Shown here: one piece after another, positions 37,272-46,191 of the stretch | Position numbering within the stretch: position 1 is the stretch's first letter | How the letters are laid out: the number at the start of each line of letters is the position of its first letter | Assembly (NCBI RefSeq): GCF_900105125.1 | Contig: NZ_LT629750.1 | Coordinates: 682,001-746,000 of the forward strand | Direction of reading: 5' to 3' | Origin: Bradyrhizobium canariense | GTDB taxonomy: Bacteria; Pseudomonadota; Alphaproteobacteria; Rhizobiales; Xanthobacteraceae | DNA: 64,000 bases | Program-made: the position numbers and the translations under genes | Notes under the pieces: generated by a model | What the model saw: the letters and a program-made list of their open reading frames with translations, nothing else | Databases searched by the model: none | Told to the model about the DNA's origin: nothing

Positions 37272-37520
37272 ACCATTATATCGTGAAACCCAGGAGAACG
37301 ACTACGCCACGCCATTTCGCGATTGGGCTGTTCAACGACACAAACCGAAAAAACCCTCGGGTATTCCCGGCACGAAATTGCGATCTGCAAAAGGCGAGGC
37401 TCGGCTATCGATATTTGTGGTGCGCTTGGCTCAAGAACCGACATAGACTGGTTCTAACGACTTTAGATGCCTAGATAAAAGAGCCGGCCGGCTGTTCGCC
37501 ATCCGGTAGAAGAGGGTGGA

Positions 37521-40500
37521 ATGGGAATCAATCAGGGTCCGATCAGTCTCGATCAGAAATACACCCAGGGCTCCGGTCATGTCTTCCTGACCGGTATCCA
37601 GGCGCTGGTCCGGCTCCCGATGGCGCAGATCCGCCGCGATCGCGCCGCCGGCCTCAACACCGCAGGCTTCATCTCGGGCTACCGCGGTTCGCCGCTGGGC
37701 GGTTACGATCAGCAGCTGTTCGCCGCGCGAAAACACCTCGAACAATACAACATCAAGTTTCAGCCCGGCGTGAACGAGGATCTGGCCGCGACCGCGATCT
37801 GGGGCTCGCAGCAGCTTAATCTCTCGGCCGGCGCCAATCACGATGGTGTGGTTGGCATCTGGTATGGCAAGGGCCCTGGCGTCGACCGCTGTGGCGATGT
37901 GTTCCGCCACGGCAATGCCGCGGGCTCGGCGAAAAACGGCGGCGTGCTTTGCCTCGCCGGTGACGATCACGGCGCCAAATCCTCGACCGTGCCGCATCAG
38001 TCCGACCACGCCTTCATCTCCGCGCTGATGCCCTACCTCTATCCCTCCAGCATCCATGAAATGATCGAGATGGGCCTGTTGGGAATAGCGATGTCGCGCT
38101 ATTCCGGCTGCTGGGTTGGCATGAAGGTGATCACCGAGACCGTGGAGACCACGGCGGAGATCGACCTCACCGACGAGATGAAGCCCTTCATCATTCCCAC
38201 CGATTTCGAGATGCCGCCGGGCGGACTCAATCTGCGCTGGCCTGATGACCGCTACGACCAGGACCGGCGGTTGCAGGACTACAAGGGCTTTGCCGCGATC
38301 GCGTTCGCGCGCGCCAACAAGGTCAACCGGATCACGATGGATTCGCCCAATGCGCGGTTCGGCATCATGGCCTCGGGCAAGAGCTATGAGGACATCCGGC
38401 AGGCGCTGCGGGAACTCGGCATCACGCCGGAAGTCGCCGCCAAGATCGGACTTAGGCTCTACAAGATCGGCATGCCCTGGCCGCTGGAGCCGCAAGGGGT
38501 GCGCGAATTCGCTGTCGGACTCGAAGAGATATTCATCATCGAAGAGCGCCGCGAGATCGTCGAAAATCAAGTGAAGCAGGAGCTGTTCAACTGGCGCGAC
38601 GATGTGCGCCCGCGCATCGTCGGCAAGATGGACGACCACGACAAGCGCTTCCTGCCCTTCGCCGAAGAGCTGAGCGTGGCGTCGCTGGCAAGCTCGCTGA
38701 CCGAGCGGCTGCTGCGGCTCAATCTCAATCCCGAAATCGCCGCCATGCTGCGCGCCAAGGCCGACTGGTTCAACGGCCGGCAGGCGAGCCAGATGCAGGC
38801 GGTGGCGCCGATTACACGCACGCCGTATTTCTGTTCGGGCTGCCCGCACAACACCTCCACCAAGGTGCCGGAAGGCAGCCGCGCCTTTGCCGGCATCGGC
38901 TGTCACTTCATGGCGTTGTGGATGGACCGCAACACCGAGACCTTCACCCATATGGGCGGCGAGGGCGTGCCCTGGGTCGGCGTCGCGCCGTTCACCAAGG
39001 AAGAGCACGTGTTCGCCAATCTCGGCGACGGCACCTACTTCCATTCCGGCAGCCTCGCGATCCGTCAGGCCGTCGCCTCCAAAGCCAACATCACCTACAA
39101 GATCCTCTATAACGACGCGACCGCGATGACCGGCGGCCAGCATGTCGACGGCGAATTGTCGCCGCAGCAGATCACCTTCCAGCTCCACTCCGAAGGCATC
39201 CGCGACATCTATCTGGTGTCGGAGAATCCCGACGCCTATCCGGCCTCCGATATCGCGCCCGGCACCAAGACCGCGCATCGCGATGAGCTCGATGCCGTGA
39301 TGAAGACGTTGCGCAAGGTGAAGGGTGCGTCTGCGATCGTGTTCGTGCAGACCTGCGCGGCCGAAAAGCGCCGCCGCCGCAAACGCGGCACGATGGAGGA
39401 TCCGCAACGCCGTGTGCTCATCAACCCCGCGGTGTGCGAAGGTTGCGGCGATTGTTCGGTGCAGTCGAACTGTATTTCGGTCGAGCCGCTGGAAACCGAG
39501 CTGGGGCGCAAGCGCACCATCAATCAGTCGAGCTGCAACAAGGATTATTCCTGCCTCAAGGGCTTTTGTCCGTCCTTTGTCACGGTCGACGGCGGCAAGC
39601 TTCGTCGCCGCGCACCCGCGGACCTGGGTGCTATCGGCGATCTGCCGGAGCCGGCATCACGGCCCTCGCTGGATCGGCCCTATAACGTCGCGGTCGGCGG
39701 CGTCGGCGGCACCGGCGTGCTCACCATCGGCGCACTGCTCGGCATGGCCGCCCACATCGAGGGCAAGGCCAGCATGATTCTGGACATGTCGGGCCTCGCA
39801 CAAAAGGGCGGCGCGGTACTGAGCCACGTCCGGCTGTCGGAGCATACCGCCGACGTCACCTGTTCGCGCATCGTCACCGGCACCGCCGATCTCGTGCTGG
39901 CGGCGGATGAAGTGGTGGCGGCCGCCAAGGAGACCATGACGCTCTGCGAATCCGGCCGCACCACCGGCGTCATCAACACCCATCTCATTCCGATCGCGGA
40001 TTTCATCCTGAACCGCGACTTCAATTTCCAGGCCCGCAAAGTCAATCACGTGCTGGAAACAGCGCTCCGCAAGGATTCCTCGTTCTTCGATTTCACCAAA
40101 CCGGCCGAACTCCTGCTCGGCGATTCCATCGCCACCAACATGATGATGATGGGCTACGCCTATCAGAAGGGGCTGTTGCCGCTCTCGGCCAAGGCGATCG
40201 AGCAGGCGATCGAGGTCAATGGCGTCGCGGTCAAGATGAACACGCAGGCCTTCCAGCTCGGGCGTTTGGCCGCTGTCGATCCCGCGCGATTGGCGGCGAT
40301 GATGAAGGGGCAGGACGAGACGGTCGCGCCGAAGACGCTGGAGGCGATGTCGCTTGACGAGATCGTCGCGCATCGCAGCGCGCTGCTGACCGATTATCAG
40401 AACGCAAAGCTCGCCGGGCGTTACCGCGATCTGGTGACGAAGGTGCGTAACGCGGCTACCGATCGCGGTTTTGGCGACGAGTTGCCGCGCGCGGTCGCGA

Positions 40501-41012
40501 TCAACTACGCCAAGCTGCTCGCCTACAAGGACGAATACGAGGTGGCGCGGCTCTACACCGATGGCAGGTTTGAAAAGCAGATCCGTGATCAGTTCGACGG
40601 CGACTTCAAGATCAGTTTTAATCTCGCACCGCCAATGCTCGGCGGCGGCACCGACGCATTGGGCCGGCCGAAGAAGCGCGCATTCGGTGCGTGGATGATG
40701 CCGGTGTTCAAGGTTCTCGCTGGTCTGCGTGGCTTTCGCGGCACGGCGTTTGATATCTTCGGTCGCGGCGCCGACCGCAAGCTCGAACGCGATCTGATCG
40801 CGGCCTACGAGAAAGACGTCGCAACCACGCTCGGCGCGCTTTCGCCGGTCACGCTCGATACCGCGGTCGAACTGCTGTCGCTGCCCGATCGCATCAGGGG
40901 CTATGGGCCGGTGAAAGAGAAAGCGGCCAGGGAAGCGCAAACCCGGCACGCACAGCTCGTTGCCGATCTGGTCAGCCCGCCGCCCGCGCCGAGGCAGATC
41001 GCGGCGGAGTAG
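37521..41012 (+). CDS. Fused indolepyruvate ferredoxin oxidoreductase (alpha plus beta)
   Basis: A 1163-residue single-chain 2-oxoacid:ferredoxin oxidoreductase. The N-terminal pyrimidine-binding region holds SGYRGSPLGGYDQQL; near residue 437 comes CSGCPHN; then the TPP site GDGTYFHSGSLAIRQ. A cysteine-rich 4Fe-4S motif CEGCGDCSVQSNC is near 638 and DYSCLKGFCPSF near 670. The gamma-type domain starts NVAVGGVGGTGVL near 718, and a C-terminal DUF6537 region follows. It oxidatively decarboxylates arylpyruvates to acyl-CoA while reducing ferredoxin. The fused form is common in alpha- and betaproteobacteria. The ATG follows AGAGGGTGG. Confidence 0.94.
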   Translation: MGINQGPISLDQKYTQGSGHVFLTGIQALVRLPMAQIRRDRAAGLNTAGFISGYRGSPLGGYDQQLFAARKHLEQYNIKFQPGVNEDLAATAIWGSQQLNLSAGANHDGVVGIWYGKGPGVDRCGDVFRHGNAAGSAKNGGVLCLAGDDHGAKSSTVPHQSDHAFISALMPYLYPSSIHEMIEMGLLGIAMSRYSGCWVGMKVITETVETTAEIDLTDEMKPFIIPTDFEMPPGGLNLRWPDDRYDQDRRLQDYKGFAAIAFARANKVNRITMDSPNARFGIMASGKSYEDIRQALRELGITPEVAAKIGLRLYKIGMPWPLEPQGVREFAVGLEEIFIIEERREIVENQVKQELFNWRDDVRPRIVGKMDDHDKRFLPFAEELSVASLASSLTERLLRLNLNPEIAAMLRAKADWFNGRQASQMQAVAPITRTPYFCSGCPHNTSTKVPEGSRAFAGIGCHFMALWMDRNTETFTHMGGEGVPWVGVAPFTKEEHVFANLGDGTYFHSGSLAIRQAVASKANITYKILYNDATAMTGGQHVDGELSPQQITFQLHSEGIRDIYLVSENPDAYPASDIAPGTKTAHRDELDAVMKTLRKVKGASAIVFVQTCAAEKRRRRKRGTMEDPQRRVLINPAVCEGCGDCSVQSNCISVEPLETELGRKRTINQSSCNKDYSCLKGFCPSFVTVDGGKLRRRAPADLGAIGDLPEPASRPSLDRPYNVAVGGVGGTGVLTIGALLGMAAHIEGKASMILDMSGLAQKGGAVLSHVRLSEHTADVTCSRIVTGTADLVLAADEVVAAAKETMTLCESGRTTGVINTHLIPIADFILNRDFNFQARKVNHVLETALRKDSSFFDFTKPAELLLGDSIATNMMMMGYAYQKGLLPLSAKAIEQAIEVNGVAVKMNTQAFQLGRLAAVDPARLAAMMKGQDETVAPKTLEAMSLDEIVAHRSALLTDYQNAKLAGRYRDLVTKVRNAATDRGFGDELPRAVAINYAKLLAYKDEYEVARLYTDGRFEKQIRDQFDGDFKISFNLAPPMLGGGTDALGRPKKRAFGAWMMPVFKVLAGLRGFRGTAFDIFGRGADRKLERDLIAAYEKDVATTLGALSPVTLDTAVELLSLPDRIRGYGPVKEKAAREAQTRHAQLVADLVSPPPAPRQIAAE

Positions 41013-41027
41013 GCGCTCGCGTGGTCG

Positions 41028-41114
41028 CGTAGGGTGGGTTAGCGCGGCGTAACCCGCCTTCTTTGTGTATCATTCTGAAATTGGTGGGCAACGCCTTCGG
41101 CTAACCACCCTACG
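41028..41114. repeat. Palindromic GTAGGGTGGGTTAGCG-type intergenic repeat
   Basis: It begins CGTAGGGTGGGTTAGCG and ends CTAACCACCCTACG; it matches the copy at 29728-29818 apart from the centre. Confidence 0.85.
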
Positions 41115-41159
41115 GCGCTCAAAATGCGGCCAGTGAAATAGGGCTTTTCATCAAAGCTC

Positions 41160-41247
41160 GTCATGCCCGGGCTTGTCCCGGGCATCCCACGCCTTAATGC
41201 GCAGCCGAGAGAAAGACGTGGATGGCCGGGACAAGCCCGGCCATGAC
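41160..41247. repeat. Palindromic GTCATGCCCGGG-type intergenic repeat
   Basis: GTCATGCCCGGGCTTGTCCC pairs with the closing GGGACAAGCCCGGCCATGAC; the internal GACGTGGATGGCCGGG is shared with the copy at 24236-24321. Confidence 0.85.
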
Positions 41248-41294
41248 GAAAAAGGAATGATTTTTCGGTCGTTCCGTCCGTGTGTCCGGATCGG

Positions 41295-42494
41295 TCACTG
41301 GGCCATCTTGCATTCTGTCCCGACGGGGAATGCGGTCGCCGCGGGTACGGTCGCCAGCACCTCGTACCAGGCATGCGGCTCCGGCAGCTCGGCCTGTGTT
41401 CTGACCTTTACGACGTACAGATCATGCACGACCGCATGGTCGCTCGCGCGGAACTCGCCATCATGGGCGAAAAAATCGTTGAACTTGTGCCCGTCCAGGG
41501 CGTGGACGACCGCATCGGCATCCGTGGTCCCGGCGGTGCGGACGGCATTCAGCCATTGCGTCGTGGCCGAGTAATCAGCAGCTTGAGCTTCGGTCGGCCG
41601 GCGGCCGTCATGCGCCGCAGCGAACCGGTCAGACCATGCGCGGGCTGCGGCGTCGAGATTCCAGTACCAAGGCGTGGCTGCTACCACGCCGGCATAGCCG
41701 CCTTGCACCCGATCAACGTCGGACAGATAGAGCAGCGCCGTCGTCGTCACGGCCGGAAGCCCGGCCTTGGTCACGGCTGTCACGCCGGCATCGTCCTTCG
41801 CACCGGCGTCGATGACCGCCACCACCTCGGGTTTTAGGCCGCGTAATTCATCAAGAATGGTCGAGTAATCGCTCATAGTCGATGGCACAACAAAGGACTT
41901 CACGACCTGCCCGCCGTGCACCGTGATGAGCGCTGTCATGGTCGCGATGCCGGCGCGGCCAAAGCCGGTATCTTCTGAAACGAATGCCCAACGCTTGCCC
42001 TGCGCAGTCTGCGCAAGGTAATCGGCGGTCGTGGTTTCAATCGCCGGCAAGTCAAACGAGTAATGGTAGACGTAGCGGCTGCAGGCGCCCCGGGTGAGGG
42101 CGGGAGCGGCCGCCCCGGTGCTGATCGCCAATTTGTGCCGTTCGTTCGCCACCTTGGCGATGGCCAGCGCAATCGGCGAGTTCTGCACGTCCATGAGCAG
42201 GTCCGCACCCGCATCATAGGCCTGCGTTGCAAGCCCCGGCGCCTCCGCAGGCTTGTTATGGTCGTTCAAGGCATCGACAATCACCGGCCGGCCCAGAACC
42301 GTGCCGCCGAAATCCGCGACAGCCATGCGGGTTGCGTCCACTCCGCCGCGACCGGATCGTGCATCGTAAAGATCGTCGTCCAAATCCGAGATGACCGTGA
42401 TGTGGACCGGTGCCTGGTCGGCAGCGTGCGCAACGCCCACGGAGGCAGCAAAACTGCATGTGGCGAGCAGCAGGACCTTTAATCTAGCGAGCAT
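41295..42494 (-). CDS. Periplasmic substrate-binding protein (Leu/Ile/Val-type, ABC transporter)
   Basis: A 399-residue exported protein with signal peptide LKVLLLATCSFAASVGVAHA. The type I periplasmic-binding fold of the LivJ/LivK/amide-urea class shows ATRMAVADFGGTVLGRPVIV and AYDAGADLLMDVQNSPIALA. The cognate permease and ATPase genes are not beside it, so the ligand is unknown; it may be an orphan receptor. Confidence 0.9.
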   Translation of the reverse strand: MLARLKVLLLATCSFAASVGVAHAADQAPVHITVISDLDDDLYDARSGRGGVDATRMAVADFGGTVLGRPVIVDALNDHNKPAEAPGLATQAYDAGADLLMDVQNSPIALAIAKVANERHKLAISTGAAAPALTRGACSRYVYHYSFDLPAIETTTADYLAQTAQGKRWAFVSEDTGFGRAGIATMTALITVHGGQVVKSFVVPSTMSDYSTILDELRGLKPEVVAVIDAGAKDDAGVTAVTKAGLPAVTTTALLYLSDVDRVQGGYAGVVAATPWYWNLDAAARAWSDRFAAAHDGRRPTEAQAADYSATTQWLNAVRTAGTTDADAVVHALDGHKFNDFFAHDGEFRASDHAVVHDLYVVKVRTQAELPEPHAWYEVLATVPAATAFPVGTECKMAQ

Positions 42495-42788
42495 GAGACT
42501 GCATTCCGGTTATGACGAGGGATTTGGATAAGCAACCATTGGACTGTATCGGGCTGATGACGCCGGTCCATTCACATTCACGATGGTCAATCGCGGCCCT
42601 GACGCACGATCGAAACCGCAGCCAATTTGCCGTAGCCCTTCGTTGTATCGCGTCCATCATTTCGTCGAGGCATTGCTGATTTGCCCGACGGGCTGTTTTT
42701 TGATTTCGGTGTCCAGCCCAGCCTGAAAAATTTTTTGCTTGGCCGATGCCTAGAAACAGCGATAGGGCGAGTGAGTCCCGTCCTCACA
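42495..42788. other. Gene-free stretch upstream of the Bradyrhizobium-type repeat
   Basis: I see no gene here that I can support. It is the promoter side of the minus-strand binding-protein gene and the entry to the repeat that starts near 42789. A T-rich run (GAAAAATTTTTTGC) lies at about 42726-42739. Confidence 0.6.
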
Positions 42789-43165
42789 AGAGGGGCGTAT
42801 CGCGATCGTCACGGACGTTGGGTGCGGGATGCGGTGGATGCGGCGGCGCGCGAGAGACGAACGGCGCTGGTGCGGACGGTGAAGTCGTGTGGTCCTGACG
42901 CCCCGACGCTGGTGTCAAGTCGGTCGATGATGCCTGCGCATCACGCAAGTGATGTCGCTTCGCATCACACCGATGACGGTGACAAGAAAGCCCGGTCACC
43001 GGGGAGAGCACGAAGCAAGCCGTTAAAACCATTGCGCAGGGAAGGCCGGACTGCTCCGGTGAACCTGTGGTGACTAACTCGTGTGCTTTCTACACTTTGC
43101 ACGCGAGGCTACGGGTGCAGCGGGCACCCGGCTTTCCCTGCGCCCTCTGTTTTTTTGAGGGACAT
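42789..43165. repeat. Long (about 380-bp) non-coding repeat of the type scattered through Bradyrhizobium genomes
   Basis: It includes AGGGGCGTATCGCGATCGTC, GTCGTGTGGTCCTGACGCCC, CCGGGGAGAGCACGAAG and GCGCAGGGAAGGCCGG, and closes with CCCTGCGCCCTC...GAGGG hairpins (43131-43161). I recognise this from many places in Bradyrhizobium/Rhodopseudomonas sequence, where it is often mis-annotated as small proteins. GCAGGGAAGGCCGG and the later CCGGCTTTCCCTGC pair across about 95 bases, so it may fold as RNA. Function unknown. Confidence 0.75.
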
Positions 43166-43213
43166 CGAGCTTGCACAACCCGGGCAAATCGTGCCGCGGG
43201 AATGTGGATGCAC

Positions 43214-43329
43214 GTCATTCCGGGGCGATGCGGAGCATCGAACCCGGAATCCCGACATTACGGCGCGAGATTCCCCGATGCGCGATTGCGCATCTGAGGT
43301 CTGGTGCTGACGCACCATCCCGGAATGAC
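43214..43329. repeat. Palindromic CATTCCGG-type intergenic repeat
   Basis: It begins GTCATTCCGGGGCGATGC and ends CCCGGAATGAC; the middle ATGCGCGATTGCGCAT forms an extra arm. It is the same family as 5709-5808. Confidence 0.85.
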
Positions 43330-43480
43330 GGTGTAAGCGAAAGCGCTGCGGTGCGCTGTGTCTCCCGCTTGAGTGCGGCTTCGTATTCCGTCTCGCCTGA
43401 CGGAATATTTCGGCGCTTGCCAAGGCTGGCCCGACAGGCGAGAAAACCGCTGGGAATGAGAAACGCCAGCGGAGAACGAT

Positions 43481-44629
43481 TTGACCATCAAGGGCAAAGC
43501 CTACATTGCCGGGATCTACGAGCATCCGACCCGGCACGCACCCGATAAATCCACCGCGCAGCTCCATGCCGAGGTCGCCAAGGGCGCATTGGAAGATGCC
43601 GGGCTGACCAAGGCCGATGTCGATGGCTATTTCTGCGCCGGCGACGCGCCCGGCGGCCTCTGGCCGATGGTCGATTACCTCGGCCTGAAAGTACGCCACG
43701 TCGATTCCACCGAGACCGGCGGCTGTTCCTATTTGATCCACCTCGGACATGCCGCCGAAGCGATTGCGGCGGGCAAGTGCTCGATCGCGCTGATCACGCT
43801 GGCGGGCAAGCCGCGCACTGGCGCGATGCCGCCGCGTGCGGCGGGCGCCGAGGCCGATTTTGAGGCTGCCTATGGCGCGACCACCCACAATGCCTACGGC
43901 ATGTGTGCCATGCGCCACATGCACGACTACGGCACCACCAGCGAGCAGCTCGCCTGGATCAAGGTCGCGGCTTCCCATCACGCGCAATACAACCCGCACG
44001 CGATGCTGAAGGAGGTCGTCACCGTCGAGGACGTTCTCAACTCGCCGATGATCTCCGATCCGCTGCACCGGATGGATTGCTGCGTCGTCACCGATGGCGG
44101 TGGCGCGCTGATCGTCACCACGCCGGAAATCGCGAAAAGCCTGAAGAAGCCGCGCGTGCGCCTGATCGGGCACGGCGAGGCGATGAAAGGACCGCGCGGC
44201 GGCAAGGATCTCGACCTGACCTATTCGGCGGGCGTGTGGTCCGGACCGCGCGCCTTCGAGGAAGCGGGCGTGACCCCGAAGGACATCAAATACGCCTCGA
44301 TCTACGACAGCTTCACCATCACGGTGCTGATGCAGCTCGAAGATATCGGCTTCTGCAAAAAAGGCGAGGGCGGCAAGTTCGTCGCCGACGGCAACTTAAT
44401 CTCCGGCGTCGGCAAGCTGCCGTTCAACACCGATGGCGGCGGCCTGTGCAGCAACCATCCTGTCAACCGCGGCGGCATGACCAAGATCATCGAAGCGGTG
44501 CGCCAGCTGCGCGGCGAAGCGCATCCGAAAGTCCAGGTGCCCAATTGCGATCTCGCGATCGCCCACGGCACCGGTGGCCTGCTCGGCGTGCGCCATGCCG
44601 CCTCAACCTGCATTCTGGAGCGTGCGTGA
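43481..44629 (+). CDS. Thiolase family protein (acetyl-CoA acetyltransferase/SCP-x type)
   Basis: A 382-residue thiolase-fold protein. Translation starts at a TTG (43481): GGAGA stands six bases before it and MTIKGKAYIAGIYEHPTR is the family N-terminus. The motifs are DGYFCAGDAP, STETGGCSYLIHLGHA at the nucleophile position (a Ser-Tyr replaces the usual Cys), and the late AIAHGTGGLLGVRHA. As in SCP-x-type thiolases of sterol or lipid clusters, it is coupled to a DUF35 gene (TGATG overlap). It probably acts on a CoA-thioester, perhaps in thiolytic or aldol-type cleavage. Confidence 0.9.
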   Translation: MTIKGKAYIAGIYEHPTRHAPDKSTAQLHAEVAKGALEDAGLTKADVDGYFCAGDAPGGLWPMVDYLGLKVRHVDSTETGGCSYLIHLGHAAEAIAAGKCSIALITLAGKPRTGAMPPRAAGAEADFEAAYGATTHNAYGMCAMRHMHDYGTTSEQLAWIKVAASHHAQYNPHAMLKEVVTVEDVLNSPMISDPLHRMDCCVVTDGGGALIVTTPEIAKSLKKPRVRLIGHGEAMKGPRGGKDLDLTYSAGVWSGPRAFEEAGVTPKDIKYASIYDSFTITVLMQLEDIGFCKKGEGGKFVADGNLISGVGKLPFNTDGGGLCSNHPVNRGGMTKIIEAVRQLRGEAHPKVQVPNCDLAIAHGTGGLLGVRHAASTCILERA

Positions 44630-45018
44630 TGGCTGAAGCAAAGAAATATCCGGCGCCGCAGGGCAATCCCGAAACCAAACCATTCTGGGATGCCGCAGCC
44701 CAGGGCAAATTCATGATCAAGCGCTGCACGGCGTGCGGGGAGCCGCATTATTTTCCGCGTTCGATCTGCCCATTCTGTTTTTCCGACAAGACGGTGTGGG
44801 AAGAAAGTTCGGGCGAGGCCACGATCTACACCTTCAGCCTGATGCGCAAATCGCCGGCCGGGCCTTATGCGATCGCCTACGTCACCTTGAAGGAAGGTCC
44901 GTCGCTGCAGACCAATCTGGTCGACTGCGATATCGACAAGCTGAAGATCGGCCAGAAGGTCAAGGTGGTGTTCAAGCCGACCGAAGGCGCGCCACTGCCG
45001 TTCTTTACGCCGGTGTGA
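44629..45018 (+). CDS. OB-fold zinc-ribbon (DUF35) acyl-CoA-associated protein
   Basis: A 129-residue protein. The rubredoxin-like zinc ribbon has CTACG and CPFCF; an OB-fold follows with ATIYTFSLMRKSPAGPYAIA and GQKVKVVFKP. DUF35 proteins are obligate partners of SCP-x-type thiolases, often forming a tight complex. The ATG overlaps the thiolase stop by one base, which fixes the start. Confidence 0.92.
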   Translation: MAEAKKYPAPQGNPETKPFWDAAAQGKFMIKRCTACGEPHYFPRSICPFCFSDKTVWEESSGEATIYTFSLMRKSPAGPYAIAYVTLKEGPSLQTNLVDCDIDKLKIGQKVKVVFKPTEGAPLPFFTPV

Positions 45019-45022
45019 GTGT

Positions 45023-45176
45023 CCCTCTCCCCTTGTGGGAGAGGGTGCCTGAGCGAAGCGAGGGCGGGTGAGGGGTTTCTATCCGCTGGGAAGTATCCAT
45101 CCGTCGCGCCGACCCCTCACCCTAATTGGGTTTGTGTTTGGCGTCGATGCAGCCCTCTCCCACAAGGGGAGAGGGC
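45023..45176. repeat. Long palindromic CCCTCTCCCC-type repeat
   Basis: CCCTCTCCCCTTGTGGGAGA at the left pairs with TCTCCCACAAGGGGAGAGGG at the right; GGGTGAGGGG and CCCCTCACCC pair further in. This is a well-known intergenic palindrome of GC-rich proteobacteria. It lies between the DUF35 and MaoC genes. Confidence 0.87.
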
Positions 45177-45225
45177 GCAGCAACGGGCACCGCTAAAGAA
45201 AAAGATATTCGGGAGAAAACTGCAA

Positions 45226-46086
45226 ATGCCGATCAAGTACGACGAGCTGATGGCCCTGAAAAACCTCGGCCAGAAATACGCCTACACCGATCGCGAGGTG
45301 ATGCTCTACGCCTATGGCATCGGGCTTGGTGCGGATCCGATGGACGAGAAAGAACTCGCCTTCGTCAACGAGGCCGTAGCCACGCCGCGGGCGCTGAAGG
45401 TCGTGCCGACCTTTGCTTCCGTTGCGGCCTGGGGTGCGGGGCCCGGCGAAATGAATCTCAACCGTGTGATGGTGGTCGATGGCGAGCGTGACATCACCTT
45501 TCACAAGCCGCTTTCCACCGCGGCCCACATCACCGCCGATTCCAGCGTTCTCGATGTTTTCGACAAGGGCAAGGATAAGGGCGCCGTGATCCGGCACCAG
45601 ACGGTGCTGAAGGATGACAAGGGCGAGAAGTTGGCGACATTGGTCGCATCGCGCTTTGCGCGCGGCGATGGCGGGTTTGGCGGGCCATCGGAAGGCCAGC
45701 CCGAGCCGCACAAGGTGCCGACCCGCGCGCCGGACCAGACCATTGATATCTCGACGCGGCCGGATCAGGCGCTGGTTTACCGGCTCTGCGGCGATCGCAA
45801 TCCGCTGCACTCCGATCCCGAATTTGCCAAGCGCGCCGGCTTTCCCAAGCCGATCCTGCACGGCATGTGCACCTACGGCATCACCTGCCGCGGCGTGTTG
45901 CAGACCTATGCCGACTATGACCCGTCCGCGTTCAGGCAGCACGCCGCGCGGTTCTCTTCGCCGGTCTATCCCGGCGAGACCGTGACGATGGAGCTGTGGA
46001 AGGACGGCCATGTGATTTCATTCGAGGCCAAGGTGAAGGCGCGCAACGTCACCGTCATCAAGAGCGGCAGGACGGTGCTGGGGTGA
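45226..46086 (+). CDS. MaoC-family (R)-specific enoyl-CoA hydratase
   Basis: A 286-residue double hot-dog protein. The N-terminal half starts MPIKYDELMALKNLGQKYAY; the C-terminal half carries the hydratase-2 motif YRLCGDRNPLHSDPEFAKRA followed by GFPKPILHGMCTYG, whose Asp and His are catalytic. This is the two-domain form seen in peroxisomal multifunctional enzymes. It hydrates 2-enoyl-CoA to (R)-3-hydroxyacyl-CoA. GGGAGAAAAC precedes the ATG at 45226. It probably works with the SDR that follows. Confidence 0.92.
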   Translation: MPIKYDELMALKNLGQKYAYTDREVMLYAYGIGLGADPMDEKELAFVNEAVATPRALKVVPTFASVAAWGAGPGEMNLNRVMVVDGERDITFHKPLSTAAHITADSSVLDVFDKGKDKGAVIRHQTVLKDDKGEKLATLVASRFARGDGGFGGPSEGQPEPHKVPTRAPDQTIDISTRPDQALVYRLCGDRNPLHSDPEFAKRAGFPKPILHGMCTYGITCRGVLQTYADYDPSAFRQHAARFSSPVYPGETVTMELWKDGHVISFEAKVKARNVTVIKSGRTVLG

Positions 46087-46093
46087 GATTTCC

Positions 46094-46167
46094 GTCATTC
46101 CGGGATGGTCCGAAGGACCAGACCCGGAATCTCGAGATTCCGGGTTCGCTGCGCGCCCCGGAATGAC
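46094..46167. repeat. CATTCCGG-type repeat, left of the SDR gene
   Basis: It runs GTCATTCCGGGATGGTCC to CGCCCCGGAATGAC, with a central AATCTCGAGATT palindrome. Its reverse complement closely matches 47141-47216, so the SDR gene is bracketed by inverted copies. Confidence 0.88.
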
Positions 46168-46191
46168 AGCAATAATAGGGAGAAAAACATC

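Noticed and set aside
37431..39407. 658-codon open frame on the minus strand
   Set aside because: It is antisense to the indolepyruvate oxidoreductase, whose motifs are all clear on the plus strand.
42681..43073. 130-codon plus-strand frame in the long intergenic region
   Set aside because: It falls in the recurrent non-coding repeat, which commonly gives rise to spurious gene calls.
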